The notes under the pieces were generated by a model. That model ran no database searches. It was not told where the DNA came from and was given only the letters and a program-made list of their open reading frames with translations. Below, piece after piece: positions 53,277 through 63,770 of a DNA stretch of 64,000 bases; within the stretch, counting starts at the first letter, position 1; each line of letters starts with the position of its first letter. The stretch spans positions 1,550,001 through 1,614,000 of the forward strand of contig NC_016630.1 of assembly GCF_000163895.2 (NCBI RefSeq). The letters run 5' to 3'. The stretch is from Filifactor alocis ATCC 35896 (GTDB lineage: Bacteria > Bacillota > Clostridia > Peptostreptococcales > Filifactoraceae). The position numbers and the translations under genes are program-made.

Positions 53277-53679
53277 ACTGAAATCCTCCTTTATTGTTTT
53301 GAATGTAGTGTATCAAATGATAGTTCATCAAACCAGCACAACCTCTTTACATTTCCGCAACAAAACTTTACATCTATTGAAAATTCATTGTTCTAAGATA
53401 TTTTAATTGATTTGTAATATCTGAACAGTGTTGAAATTTTCAACTTGTTCTTTATCCTTTCACATTTTCTTTTTTCCTGACGTTGTTTTTTATATCGTAC
53501 AAAAATCTCAAATTTTTCACTTTTATCAACATCAAGCACAATCGAATACACAATAACACTCCGGTTCATTTTCTCTAAATAACCAAAATACCATTTGTAC
53601 AATCAACCATATGATTTGTATCTGATTCTGACGAATCCTAACAGGATGAATCCTCTACAAACATTGATTCTCTAATTCT
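53277..53679. other. Intergenic, no convincing gene
   Basis: About 400 nt. A 69-codon frame on the minus strand (53393-53602) has no ribosome site and Lys-rich low-complexity content, and I do not accept it. Confidence 0.4.
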
Positions 53680-54330
53680 TTATCTTGTTCTTTTCTGTCT
53701 TTTTATCAACAGTACCCCTGTTGTAACCAAAAGGATTCCTATTCCTACCACAAACTTCCAAATATCAACCATACCCGTGTTTTCAATTACAATAGAAGTA
53801 GATCCGTCGGCTCCTCCTATGGCATCAGTCTTATCAGGATGTTTGACAGATGTTTCTTCTTTCGGTTCCGATTGTTCCGTATGTTTACCGGTGTCTTTAT
53901 CGGAGCTGTTTAGTAGTCTTTTCAATTCAGCTTTTGCGAAGTCTCCGTTGTTAATATAGTCCTCTAATCGCTTTGTCATAGGATAGTCGTCAGAAAGCTC
54001 TATCCTCCCGTTTTCAAATTTCTTTATCTTATAGAGAGTTAAATTGTTTTCATCAGCATACCCACAAAGTACAGTTTCTCCTGCTTTGACATCACCTAAA
54101 ATCAAAGAAGAACGAACAGGGTAAGTCTGCTTACTACCTTCTTCAAACTCCCCCTTAATATTGTATCTTTGAATCAGCGTAACACTTTCTTCCGTCATTT
54201 CTTTCACTTCACCGATAAATGTTTGTGTATCCTCATCCTGTAATAACCATTCCGGAATATCTCCCGCAAAAGATACATTCGGTACAAAAATTACTACAAT
54301 CAATAATAGGACTGTTGAAATTTTTTTCAT
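53680..54330 (-). CDS. Secreted, C-terminally membrane-anchored hypothetical protein
   Basis: 216 aa; signal peptide (cleavage near VSFAG), a beta-rich body, a hydrophilic Asp/Lys/Glu linker, then a membrane segment (about 193-208) with KRQKRTR tail. Unknown. ATG is 7 nt after GGAG and overlaps the upstream stop by one base. Confidence 0.7.
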   Translation of the reverse strand: MKKISTVLLLIVVIFVPNVSFAGDIPEWLLQDEDTQTFIGEVKEMTEESVTLIQRYNIKGEFEEGSKQTYPVRSSLILGDVKAGETVLCGYADENNLTLYKIKKFENGRIELSDDYPMTKRLEDYINNGDFAKAELKRLLNSSDKDTGKHTEQSEPKEETSVKHPDKTDAIGGADGSTSIVIENTGMVDIWKFVVGIGILLVTTGVLLIKRQKRTR

Positions 54331-54644
54331 CACAAAACTCCCTTCTTTCCGTCTTTCCGTTTTTTTTGAATTACCTTCAGCACATCACATACCAAAACCC
54401 CGAATGTACTTCCTAAACAGAACCATCCCAAAAATAAAATTCCAAATGCCTCTGCATAAGAAACAACCTTCGGAGCCGTCATTTCACAAAAAAGATAAAT
54501 CCCAAAAGAAACAAAAGTCCCTATGAGACACCATTTCAGTTGTTTCCAAACATAAGAAAATGCCACAGATACTCCAAGCCCTATCACAAAAAGAAAAATA
54601 TCTTTTGATTGGAGCAACTCTTGTAGAATAGGTAGCCTTGACAT
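54330..54644 (-). CDS. Membrane protein, three segments
   Basis: 104 aa, three hydrophobic segments; first gene of a two-gene unit with the secreted protein (stop overlaps its ATG). Start ATG at 54644 follows GAGG. Unknown family. Confidence 0.65.
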   Translation of the reverse strand: MSRLPILQELLQSKDIFLFVIGLGVSVAFSYVWKQLKWCLIGTFVSFGIYLFCEMTAPKVVSYAEAFGILFLGWFCLGSTFGVLVCDVLKVIQKKRKDGKKGVL

Positions 54645-54831
54645 TATAACCTCTTTTCTCACAACAATTCTGTTTGTATTGTTGTGTATCTTTTTCCTTG
54701 TGTACACAAACAACTTTCCCGTCCTTTTTGATGAAATTCAAATAAAAAGAGAAGCACCCGCTATTCATTTCGTTGTTTGCACAAACTCAAATATCACCTA
54801 TGAAAAGTACATACATCATTTATCAATCACT

Positions 54832-55317
54832 CTAATACAGCTTTGCCATAGTATATTCATCTACATACTCTCCATTGACACGCATCGTATGTTTTTTGAC
54901 TCCTTCCACCACAAATCCGTTTTTTCGGTACAGATGAATGGCAGGTTCGTTATCGCAACGCACGGTAAGTTCTAACCTTGTAATATGATTCGTTCTCGCC
55001 CAATCATCCAACATCGCAAAAAATTGACTTCCTATGCCACGATGACAATATGCTTTTTGGATTCCAACCACAATATAAGCGGAATGTTGAATTCGTCTGG
55101 CAGTACCTCTTTCTGCCGATAAAAATCCCACGATGTCTTTTTCTTCAAATGCTCCTACCAAAAAATCTTGTTCCCTTTGCATCTTAACTTCCAACAAATC
55201 CTGATTCCAAACCCTTTCATCCGGTTCATATAACATGTACTCCGTCTCTTGGTCGATTGCTTTCATACAGTCATAAAAAGCTCGTACATCTTCTCTTTTT
55301 ATCTGTCTAAAGTCCAT
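54832..55317 (-). CDS. GNAT-family N-acetyltransferase
   Basis: 161 aa; acetyl-CoA loop YCHRGIGSQFF, LELTVRCDNEPAIHLYRKNGFVVEG. Close to ribosomal/spermidine-type acetyltransferases. 11 nt downstream of the ATPase gene. Confidence 0.9.
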   Translation of the reverse strand: MDFRQIKREDVRAFYDCMKAIDQETEYMLYEPDERVWNQDLLEVKMQREQDFLVGAFEEKDIVGFLSAERGTARRIQHSAYIVVGIQKAYCHRGIGSQFFAMLDDWARTNHITRLELTVRCDNEPAIHLYRKNGFVVEGVKKHTMRVNGEYVDEYTMAKLY

Positions 55318-55328
55318 ATCCTTCTCCT

Positions 55329-56048
55329 TTATTCTTCTTCACAAAAAAGTTGATGTAACATCTGTTTGCGATTGTTGATAAACAGTTTGGTAACCTGATA
55401 ACTGTCTGTTTCTTCATAGTTGCACAGAGAAATCATCCCCTTATCAAAGGTAAATATTTCCGCATCCGGCATTCCCAATAAAATCGGAGAATGTGTAACA
55501 ATAATAAACTGCGACCCTTCCTGAATACATCGATAGATCTCTAACAAGAGTGTCAACTGTCTCTGAGGGGAAAGTGCTGATTCCGGTTCATCCAAAAGAT
55601 ATAATCCGTTCGGACGAAATTGAGTTTGTACCACTGACAAAAAAGCCTCTCCATGAGATTTTTCATGAAATCGGCGGGAAGGATGTGCATCATCTGCATA
55701 TTTTTGTTCCTGTGTCGCCACATTATAAAAGCTCTCCGCACGAAGAAAATATCCTCCATTCACTTTTCGAGTTCCTCTTGACAATCGAATATAGTTATTC
55801 AAATCCGAGTGAGAATCGAATGTTGAAAATGCATAATTTTTGGTTCCGCCTTCTGCATTGAACCCCCAAGAAATGGCAATCGCTTCTAACAGCGTTGATT
55901 TTCCACTGCCGTTTTCTCCTACAAAAAAAGTCACCGGTTTTTGAAATGACAGCTTTTCTACATTTTGGAATGCAGCAATATCACGCAGGTAACTGTCTTC
56001 AGGAATTTCTTCCCAATCAATATACACATAGTGTATAAAATTATCCAT
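55329..56048 (-). CDS. AAA-family ATPase (SMC-like, OLD-type core)
   Basis: 239 aa. Walker A GENGSGKSTLLEAIA near residue 40, signature-like and Walker B YLLDEPESALSP, His switch VTHSPILL. Short, without nuclease or coiled-coil; one-domain ABC-type AAA ATPases of this kind are common and unassigned. ATG at 56048 follows GGAG by 7 nt. Confidence 0.88.
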   Translation of the reverse strand: MDNFIHYVYIDWEEIPEDSYLRDIAAFQNVEKLSFQKPVTFFVGENGSGKSTLLEAIAISWGFNAEGGTKNYAFSTFDSHSDLNNYIRLSRGTRKVNGGYFLRAESFYNVATQEQKYADDAHPSRRFHEKSHGEAFLSVVQTQFRPNGLYLLDEPESALSPQRQLTLLLEIYRCIQEGSQFIIVTHSPILLGMPDAEIFTFDKGMISLCNYEETDSYQVTKLFINNRKQMLHQLFCEEE

Positions 56049-56146
56049 GACAATACTCCTCCGTTCTCTTGCCAAACTTACATTATTTTCTTAGTTTTTA
56101 TCAGTATACTGTGAAACTATCTTTCTTTCAAGGAAGAATCGGTTAC

Positions 56147-56190
56147 AAAAAAATCTGTAGAAAAATTTGTTCCATTCTTCTACAGATTTT
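56147..56190 (-). terminator. Terminator of the tagO-like gene
   Basis: AAAATCTGTAGAA pairs with TTCTACAGATTTT; T-run on the minus strand. Confidence 0.8.
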
Positions 56191-56239
56191 GTGTTTATTG
56201 TTACATTTGTTTTGAATTATTTTTTATCGGTAATATGGG

Positions 56240-57280
56240 TTACTTTTCTACATCATGTTGATCATGGTGCAAAATTTTCAATCGATAGACACTATAGCCT
56301 ATGAACATAAAGTCCACAATGATGATAAGAATTCCATAAATTACTTTCATATGCGTAATCAACACCGCACTTGCACCCAAGATGGCACTTGCTGCGTACA
56401 ATACCAGCACCGTTTGTCTTTGACTGAGACCTTTTGCCAACAGTCTATGGTGTAAATGTCCTTTGTCCGCTTGCATAATCGGTTTGCCTGCCAACTTTCG
56501 GCGGATAATCGCAAACGCCGTATCAAAAATCGGAACCGCTAATGCCAAAACAGGAACGATGACTGCAATCAATGTTGTACTCTTTACTGTTCCCTCAATT
56601 GCCATAACAGACAAAATAAAACCTAAGAACAAGGAACCTGTATCTCCCATAAAAATCTTTGCCGGATTGAAGTTGTGTGGCAAAAATCCGATGCTTGCAC
56701 CCGCTAAACAAAAGAAGATGGTCGCATAGTTATAGTATCCGTGAATAAGCGAAACCGTTGCCAAGGTAAAAGCCGCAATGGATGAAATTCCGGCAGCCAA
56801 ACCGTCCAATCCGTCAATCAAATTGATACAGTTCGTCACTCCCACAATCCAAACAATACTGATGGGAACTCCCCAATAGCCGAGCCAAATCAAATGTCCG
56901 GTAAAAGGATTTGCAACATAATCAATCTGCACTCCGCTATATACCACGATTCCCGCACAAATTATTTGAATAATCAATTTCAGTTTTGCACTGAGGTCTC
57001 GGGTATCATCAAAGACACCCGTCACTAACACAATCGTTGCTGCAAACAGGATAGAGATTAACTCTCTATGCACTCCGCAAAAAATCAATGTACTTACCAT
57101 AAAAGCTATTGCTATCCCCATTCCTCCCAATCGCGGAATTGGTTCGGTGTGTACTCTCCGATTATCCTTCGGAACGTCAATTGCACCAATTACATGAGCA
57201 AATTTGATTACGAAAGGAATCATCAAATAACATACCAAAAAAGCCGTTAAAAAACTTAATAACATTTTTATCGCTATCAA
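56240..57280 (-). CDS. tagO: UDP-GlcNAc:undecaprenyl-phosphate GlcNAc-1-phosphate transferase (TagO/WecA)
   Basis: 346 aa, about ten membrane segments. DVPKDNRRVHTEPIPRLGGMG, NLIDGLDGLAAG, FMGDTGSLFLGF, HLHHRLLAKGLSQRQTVL are the MraY/WecA-family blocks; the last selects WecA/TagO. Starts secondary cell-wall polymer. TTG at 57280 is 8 nt after AGGAG; a GTG 9 nt upstream is too close. Confidence 0.93.
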   Translation of the reverse strand: MIAIKMLLSFLTAFLVCYLMIPFVIKFAHVIGAIDVPKDNRRVHTEPIPRLGGMGIAIAFMVSTLIFCGVHRELISILFAATIVLVTGVFDDTRDLSAKLKLIIQIICAGIVVYSGVQIDYVANPFTGHLIWLGYWGVPISIVWIVGVTNCINLIDGLDGLAAGISSIAAFTLATVSLIHGYYNYATIFFCLAGASIGFLPHNFNPAKIFMGDTGSLFLGFILSVMAIEGTVKSTTLIAVIVPVLALAVPIFDTAFAIIRRKLAGKPIMQADKGHLHHRLLAKGLSQRQTVLVLYAASAILGASAVLITHMKVIYGILIIIVDFMFIGYSVYRLKILHHDQHDVEK

Positions 57281-57604
57281 TATGTTCACTCCTGATTTTC
57301 CAAAATAAATGAGATTTTTCTTTTCTTGATTTTTCTTTATTGTTGCCTTATCTAAAAACTGTTTGCCATTCCATCATTCTTTGATATTTACCGTGTCATC
57401 TGTCCTTAGATGATACATCATGCTCAATTTCTCTAACATTCGTTCCAAATCCAAATGAACGAACCGCAAACGGAACCATTCTATTCCGTCCTTATTCTCA
57501 GTTAGGCGACACCATCATTATATCACAATATCATAAAATCTCAAGATTGGATAAATTTTTATATTCGCATTTCTAATAAGACGCACATTTCATACTATAT
57601 TCTT
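57281..57604. other. Intergenic, nothing recognised
   Basis: 324 nt between tagO and the end of sbcC; AT-rich, no gene or clear terminator. Confidence 0.35.
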
Positions 57605-60600
57605 TTAATACATCAGTGAAAGTGTGCTTCCTCTTTCTTTTTCATATGTGACAATAATTTTATTCGGAATCGTGGATTTCAGTTCTTCTACATGAGAAAT
57701 AATACCAATCATCCGATTTCTTCCCGCAAGCTCTAAGAGACAATCTACCGCACTCTGTAATCTGTCCTGATCCAATGTTCCGAATCCCTCATCAATAAAC
57801 AAGGTATCAATTTCAATCTGACCAGCCGTATTCATAATGGCATCCGACAATCCGAGCGCCAACGCAAGCGATGCCAAAAAGCTTTCTCCGCCCGACAGCA
57901 TTGCCGTACTGCGTTTTTTTCCTACATTGGTATCCAAAATTTCTAATTCCAATCCTCTGTTTTTTCCTCCGCCCTTGAAGTTATCCTCTTTGCGATATAG
58001 GGTATACTGACCGTCTGTCATCTTATATAATCTCTGATTCGCATACATCAGCACTTCTTCAAAGAAATACATCAAAACATAGGTTTCAAGAGTAGCTTTC
58101 ATCGGATTTTCTCCGCTGCACAGTTGATATAACTTGGCAAGATTCATTCTTTTTAGTGCATATTCCTCTTCATGTGATAACACTTCACGAATCTTGTTCT
58201 CAAGCATGTGAACGGATTTATACTGCTGTTGCAGCTTCTCTTTCGTATTCTGTAATTCCTTACGCACTTCTTCCAGAGAATATATCTCTTTTTCCAACGG
58301 TTGAATATCGATTGCGGTTTTGCTTTCCAAAGTCTGTTCCAAGGTCTTGACTTCCACACTTAATACACGGTACTCTTCCAAAAACTCTTCCACCTGTTTC
58401 TTTTCCTGTTCCAAGACGGATTCTTCCATGCAGTTGTTGCGATAGGTTTCCATATCGGAAAATTCCTGTGTTATCTTTCTTTCCCAGTCCTGTTTTTCTG
58501 CACGATATCGGCTTGTCTCCTCTTTTTGATACTGTTTCCATTCCGATACTTTCGTACTGATTTTGGAATAAGCGTCTACACTTTTTTGTAATTCCGTTCG
58601 AACTTTCTCTATGGTTTCATGTATCTGCTTCTTTTCTTTCATCAAAGTTTGTCTTTGCGACTTCAACTGTTGTTCATCAATGCCTTTCAGCTTTTCTTCC
58701 AACTCCGTTTTCAACCGTGTACTGTGTTCTGATGCTACAGATAATTTTTCTGCCTGAATCATGATGTTCTGCATCTTTTCTTGCCATCGTTCCACCTGTT
58801 CTCGCTCATTCTTTTCAAGCTCTCTTTTTCTCTTGTACTCTTTACACTCTGCTTGCAACCGCACTTGTGTCTGCTCTAAGTTCTTTTTCCTGTCTGCACA
58901 AGACTTTCCGCATTCTTCATAAAAAACAAGTTCCTCTGAAGTACCGCTGAATTCTCGAACCTGAAAAGCAGATGTCTCTTGTAACTGTAAAATCTGCTCC
59001 CTTGAAGAAAGAATCGCATCCTCCAGATGTTTTTTCTCCGTTTGTTGTCTGACCGCCGTCTCCTGTATCTCTTTGAGCTGTTCTTCCAAAGAGATTATCT
59101 CCTCTTTCGTAACAGAAGTCACTTCATGAATCGGATGAGGATGATGAATCGAACCGCAAAGCGGACATGCTGTTCCCTCTTCCAAATCTCTTGCATACAC
59201 TGTCAAAAGAGATTGCTCAAACTCTTTTTTCGCATCTTGCACTTTTTGATATAACAAAACTGAATTCTGTTGGTTGGTACCAAGACTTTTTTGTAACAAG
59301 GAGAGGTCCTGCTCAAATTTTTCCATCTTTTTCAACTCTCGATAAATCAAGCGATATTTATCCAATTCCCACTCTGTTTTGCTTAACTCTTTTTCTGTCT
59401 GCAACAACTCTTCTTGCGATTTTTCAAACTTTTCTCCGATTTTTTCAAGCGAACGCAATACTTCTTCACACTCTTTCAGAGAAGTCTGTATCTTGATTTT
59501 TTCTTGCTCCAACTTCCTTTTCTGTACTTCAAACTCTTTTTCCTGATGTAAAACCTCCTGCAATCTGCCATACTGCTCTTCTTTTTGATTCCATTCCTCT
59601 AATTCTTTGACCTTTTTTTCTTCCTCTTCACTCAAATAAGGAATTTTCTCCGCCTCTTTTTTCGCAGCAACACTTTTTTCTTCCCACTCTTTTTCTTGTT
59701 GAATCAACTGTTCCAATTCTTCATTTCTCTTTTGAATCCTATCTGAAACGGATTCCAATCGAACTTCTTCCTTGTAGAAAGAGAGTGCCTTTTCCGCCTG
59801 AATACAAGCCTCTTTTCTCTTTTTCATCTCCTGTTCGAGGGGAATGAGTTTTCCCAATTCCTCCTGTTTCTGTTGAAATTGAGATAGCTGCGCATTGTGT
59901 CGATTCGCCATTGAAATTTGATTTTTACAGTTTTGATACTGTTGTTCAAATTTTTTCAAGGACTCTTCTATCTCTTCGGTTTCCTTCCTGTTTTTTTCTT
60001 GTTCCTGCACCATGTTTTCTAATGCTTTGAGATAAAATGCCGGTTCCAAGCTATTGTCATTCAAAAATTCCTGAATACATGCACTCTCTTCCAAATCCAA
60101 AATAGAAACCAAGGCATTTACTTCATCTTTCATCTTTTCAAACTTCTTTTGAATCATAGAATATTTCTGTTTCACTTGTTCCAAAAATCTTTGATATGGC
60201 ACAGTATCAAAAATTTTTCGCAAAATTTCTTCTTTTTCCTTTGACGATGCACTCAAAAATTTGCGAAACTCTCCCTGAGGCAACATCACAATTTTGGTAA
60301 ACTGATCCCATGTCAAACCGGTCAGTTCCACAATTTTTTCATCAACCTCTCTCTTGGAAGTCATCACCTCGTTGCCGAGATACAATTCCACCTCTTCCGA
60401 AACGGTGTCGATTTTTCCGCGCGGTCTCTTCATCACCTGCCTCGGCTCTCGACGAATCCGAATCCTTTCTCCGTTCTCTTGGAATTCAAACTCTACAAAA
60501 GTTTTATCATCCTCCGGCGAAAGATACTGTGAACGCAGTTCTTCTCCTTCCCCACGATTTTGGCTGCTGATTTTGCCATAGAGTGCAAAACAAATTGCAT

Positions 60601-60736
60601 CAAAAATCGTCGTCTTACCTGAACCGGTCGCACCGGAAACAATAAACAGAGAGCCTTGCTCAAACTTCGTAAAATCAATTGTTTGTGTATCTCGATAAGT
60701 GATAAATCCGGAAAGTGTCAGTTTAATTGGTTTCAT
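57605..60736 (-). CDS. sbcC: Exonuclease subunit SbcC
   Basis: 1043 aa. N-terminal Walker A VSGATGSGKTTIFDAI, long coiled coils around a zinc hook CPLC (GTACPLCGSIHHPH), C-terminal SGGESFLASLALALGLSD and Walker B FIDEGFGTLD. With SbcD cleaves hairpins and ends. Overlaps sbcD by 14 nt. Confidence 0.97.
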   Translation of the reverse strand: MKPIKLTLSGFITYRDTQTIDFTKFEQGSLFIVSGATGSGKTTIFDAICFALYGKISSQNRGEGEELRSQYLSPEDDKTFVEFEFQENGERIRIRREPRQVMKRPRGKIDTVSEEVELYLGNEVMTSKREVDEKIVELTGLTWDQFTKIVMLPQGEFRKFLSASSKEKEEILRKIFDTVPYQRFLEQVKQKYSMIQKKFEKMKDEVNALVSILDLEESACIQEFLNDNSLEPAFYLKALENMVQEQEKNRKETEEIEESLKKFEQQYQNCKNQISMANRHNAQLSQFQQKQEELGKLIPLEQEMKKRKEACIQAEKALSFYKEEVRLESVSDRIQKRNEELEQLIQQEKEWEEKSVAAKKEAEKIPYLSEEEEKKVKELEEWNQKEEQYGRLQEVLHQEKEFEVQKRKLEQEKIKIQTSLKECEEVLRSLEKIGEKFEKSQEELLQTEKELSKTEWELDKYRLIYRELKKMEKFEQDLSLLQKSLGTNQQNSVLLYQKVQDAKKEFEQSLLTVYARDLEEGTACPLCGSIHHPHPIHEVTSVTKEEIISLEEQLKEIQETAVRQQTEKKHLEDAILSSREQILQLQETSAFQVREFSGTSEELVFYEECGKSCADRKKNLEQTQVRLQAECKEYKRKRELEKNEREQVERWQEKMQNIMIQAEKLSVASEHSTRLKTELEEKLKGIDEQQLKSQRQTLMKEKKQIHETIEKVRTELQKSVDAYSKISTKVSEWKQYQKEETSRYRAEKQDWERKITQEFSDMETYRNNCMEESVLEQEKKQVEEFLEEYRVLSVEVKTLEQTLESKTAIDIQPLEKEIYSLEEVRKELQNTKEKLQQQYKSVHMLENKIREVLSHEEEYALKRMNLAKLYQLCSGENPMKATLETYVLMYFFEEVLMYANQRLYKMTDGQYTLYRKEDNFKGGGKNRGLELEILDTNVGKKRSTAMLSGGESFLASLALALGLSDAIMNTAGQIEIDTLFIDEGFGTLDQDRLQSAVDCLLELAGRNRMIGIISHVEELKSTIPNKIIVTYEKERGSTLSLMY

Positions 60737-61886
60737 CTTCTTCTCCCCCTAATTCCTTTAGAATCTCCGATACCTCTTCTTTCAGAGCGACGCTCATCTC
60801 TTCTTCATAATTCTCTTGATAAAACAGCTCCGCCATTTCCGAAACAGTATGCTTTCTATCTGCTGTCTTCGATAGAATCTGAGAAATTTCTTTCTCCCGA
60901 AACACATAACGAAGTTCCATTGCATTCGGATAGTATTGTTTCAATCTGCCCATTGCATCCGGCACCATGTCTTCATCTTCCAAAATAAATCTCACAAAAT
61001 CCTCTCGATGCAAGTCTTCCAATGCCTGTTCCATAATATCTTCAAACCGTCCCTCAATGGTACGAACATTTTTTTCCAACTCGACAGGAACTTCTTCCAT
61101 AACGACACTCCCGTCCCCTTTGAGGTCAACCAACAAAATAACCTTTTGATGCTTTTCTTCCGAAAAAGAATACTTCAACAATGTTCCCGGATAATGCACC
61201 TTATCCGTTCCGACTTTCTGTCTGCGATGCAAGTGTCCAAGCGCCGTATAATCAAACTTGTCAAAACACTTGGCATCCACAAATTCTTTTCCCCCGATAG
61301 AAAGCGGTTTTTGAGAATCAATCTTTTCTTCCTCATGCTCCTCCGATTCGGAAACGGCATAGCAATGCGCCAACACGACACTCCTGATTCCCTTGCGTAA
61401 CACAATATGTTCTACCGTTTTTTTCATCGCATCGTCAAAACTTCGAATCTCGTCATCTTCCAACAAAGCTCTGACCTGTGCAACATCTGCAAACGGAATC
61501 AGATAAAAATCCACCTCCCCGTCATCATCTTCTATGGTCACTCTCTTCGTTTCCTTCTTAAAAATTCCCTCAACATAGTAATGAACCTGCTCCATCAATG
61601 CATTTCCCGCCTCAAGTCGCTCTGCGGAATCATGGTTTCCCGAAATTGCCAATACGGGAATATTTCTGTCAATCAGAACCTTCCGCAAAAACTGGTTGTA
61701 CAACAACATCGCCTCTTTCGGCGGAATACTTCTATCATAAATATCTCCCGAGATAACAACTACCTCCGCTTTTTTCTCATCAATGACGGACAACACCTGT
61801 TTCAATACCTTCTCTTGTTCTCCAAGTAAGGAATATCCGTTCAATAACTTTCCGATATGTAAATCTGCTAAATGAAGTATTTTCAT
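60723..61886 (-). CDS. sbcD: Exonuclease subunit SbcD
   Basis: 387 aa Mre11-like phosphoesterase: HLADLHIGK, ISGDIYDR, SGNHDSAERL, AHCYAV, GHLHRRQKVG. ATG 7 nt after GGAG. First gene of sbcD-sbcC. Confidence 0.97.
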   Translation of the reverse strand: MKILHLADLHIGKLLNGYSLLGEQEKVLKQVLSVIDEKKAEVVVISGDIYDRSIPPKEAMLLYNQFLRKVLIDRNIPVLAISGNHDSAERLEAGNALMEQVHYYVEGIFKKETKRVTIEDDDGEVDFYLIPFADVAQVRALLEDDEIRSFDDAMKKTVEHIVLRKGIRSVVLAHCYAVSESEEHEEEKIDSQKPLSIGGKEFVDAKCFDKFDYTALGHLHRRQKVGTDKVHYPGTLLKYSFSEEKHQKVILLVDLKGDGSVVMEEVPVELEKNVRTIEGRFEDIMEQALEDLHREDFVRFILEDEDMVPDAMGRLKQYYPNAMELRYVFREKEISQILSKTADRKHTVSEMAELFYQENYEEEMSVALKEEVSEILKELGGEEDETN

Positions 61887-62451
61887 CTTATCGCTCCTCT
61901 GTATTTGCCGAAATATTTGCCGAAACCGTAGATGTCCAAAAAAGCTTTCTCTATCGTTCCAATCCCGATATCTCTTCCATCTTTGAAGAAAATGGAATCG
62001 AGCATCAGGCGAAGAAAATCAAACCGTGCATCAAGTTCAGTTCACTCTTAGCACCTCTTCTTTAGAGTTCTTTCCTCACATTTTTTTCATCATACCATTT
62101 TTTAGTTCATTTTTCCATTCTTACATCCGTTTCTCATCAGATTCACATCTCCAAAACCCGTTCCTCTATTTCATATATAATATTTTTTCAATCAGGTTTT
62201 CGTAGCAATCATGGTTTTGTATGATAAAATAATCTTTTTTTGACAAAATGATGATTATAGAACGAAAGGATATCTTCCTTACCACCTGTTAAGAAAAATA
62301 TCCTTCTCTGTTGTTCTTTATTTCTATGTTACTTCTATTTGTTCTATGAATCACTGATTGCGGTTATCACAAAAATCCGCTTTTTAAATACTGTTGTTTT
62401 GTATTCCTTTCATCATATCGCTATCCTTTGAACAATCGTGTTTCGTATTCC
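61887..62451. other. Long intergenic region between sbcD and hisS
   Basis: 565 nt. A 10-bp-class inverted repeat (AAGGATAT ... ATATCCTT, about 62267-62312) may end hisS transcription, but no T-run follows. No gene recognised. Confidence 0.35.
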
Positions 62452-63642
62452 TTATTGTTCGTCCGCTACAATGACTTCGTATCCGCTCTTCTTGAAATTC
62501 GCAACTTCTTTTCCGATTCGATTCGATTTTATTTTGTAGATGGAAGCAATATTTCCCTGTTCGATTTTTTCGTTTGCAATCGTAAGCGCTTTTTCATAGA
62601 ACGAATCCTCCGCAAACAAAATCGCATAGGTTTCTCTCTCTTCCGGAACGACAAAATTTTGATCTTTCAAAATACCGATAATTCTCTCAAATCCAATCGA
62701 AAAACCTACCGCCGGAATACTCTCTTTGCTGAACTTATTCAAAAGTCCGTCATATCTTCCTCCGCCGGCAACAGCTCCTCCAAACTTTGGAGTTTCGATT
62801 TCAAAAATCGGTCCCGTATAGTATCCCATTCCTCTTACCAATGTGGCATCAAATTGAATCGGATAATACTTGGATATGATGGATGTCAGAAGTTTCAAAT
62901 CTTCTGCATATGGAGTTGTCAACTGTTCCAACGGTGTTGTTAAGTTTTCTAAAAAGCGTTTTATCGTTTCTTCCGCATAGCCTTTTTCTAACAGTTCTTT
63001 TACAACGCCTTCTTCACCAATCTTGTCTTTCTTGTCTGCCGTGATACAAACCGTCTCAAAATCTTCTTCTGCAAACCCTGCATCTATCACTAAGTCTTTG
63101 AGAATTCGTCGATCATTGAGTTTGATCACAAAGTCTTTGAATCCGATGTTGTACAATGCTTTCGGAACGGTCAACATCAAGTCAATCTCTGCATAAATAC
63201 CGGAATCTCCGAGTGTATCAATATCACATTGCACAAACTGGCGATATCTTCCTTTTTGGTTTCTTTCCGCACGAAATACATTCCCTATTTGAAATGCCTT
63301 GAACGGTTTGGTCAATTCGTTCATATTATTCGCATAAAAACGACTCAACGGCAAGGTCAAATCAAATCGAAGCCCCAAATCGCTCAAATCATTCTCGGTC
63401 TGTGCTTTTGACCAATCTAATTTTTCTCCTCTTTTCAAGACTTTGAATATCATACGAAGGTTCTCTCCACCTTCACTGTTCGTCAAGTTGTCCAAGTTCT
63501 CAAGCATCGGCGTTTCAATCTGTGTATATCCTCTTGAAGTATATGCCTCTATGATTTTTTTTGTTACCCAATTTCTCAATTTCATATCTTGGGGCAAAAG
63601 ATCCTGTGTTCCTTTTGCAGGCTTTGATGATAATTTTTGCAC
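62452..63642 (-). CDS. hisS: Histidine-tRNA ligase
   Basis: 396 aa class II synthetase: KGTQDLLPQD, motif 2 NVFRAERNQKGRYRQFVQCDID, the histidine-binding LVRGMGYYTGPIFEIE and motif 3 AVGFSIGFERI. The usual LVRGLDYY is altered (Asp to Gly) and YYTGP is the form I associate with alphaproteobacterial-type HisRS. The anticodon domain ends early at GYEVIVADEQ. GTG start 8 nt after AGGAGG. Confidence 0.9.
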   Translation of the reverse strand: MQKLSSKPAKGTQDLLPQDMKLRNWVTKKIIEAYTSRGYTQIETPMLENLDNLTNSEGGENLRMIFKVLKRGEKLDWSKAQTENDLSDLGLRFDLTLPLSRFYANNMNELTKPFKAFQIGNVFRAERNQKGRYRQFVQCDIDTLGDSGIYAEIDLMLTVPKALYNIGFKDFVIKLNDRRILKDLVIDAGFAEEDFETVCITADKKDKIGEEGVVKELLEKGYAEETIKRFLENLTTPLEQLTTPYAEDLKLLTSIISKYYPIQFDATLVRGMGYYTGPIFEIETPKFGGAVAGGGRYDGLLNKFSKESIPAVGFSIGFERIIGILKDQNFVVPEERETYAILFAEDSFYEKALTIANEKIEQGNIASIYKIKSNRIGKEVANFKKSGYEVIVADEQ

Positions 63643-63770
63643 GCTACAATCCTCCTGTATCCATCCTGTTTTCAAAAAAACTCTTTCTCAAAGTTTTTGT
63701 CTTTTTTACATATCTCTTTCTCGATAGTATTCTTTCATTCTATAACAATTCGAAGAAACTGTCTATCTTC

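Noticed and set aside
53393..53602. 69-codon minus-strand frame
   Set aside because: No ribosome site, Lys-rich composition, no recognisable motif.
63643..63770. T-box ahead of hisS
   Set aside because: The 128-nt interval is too short and has no T-box sequence or terminator pair.
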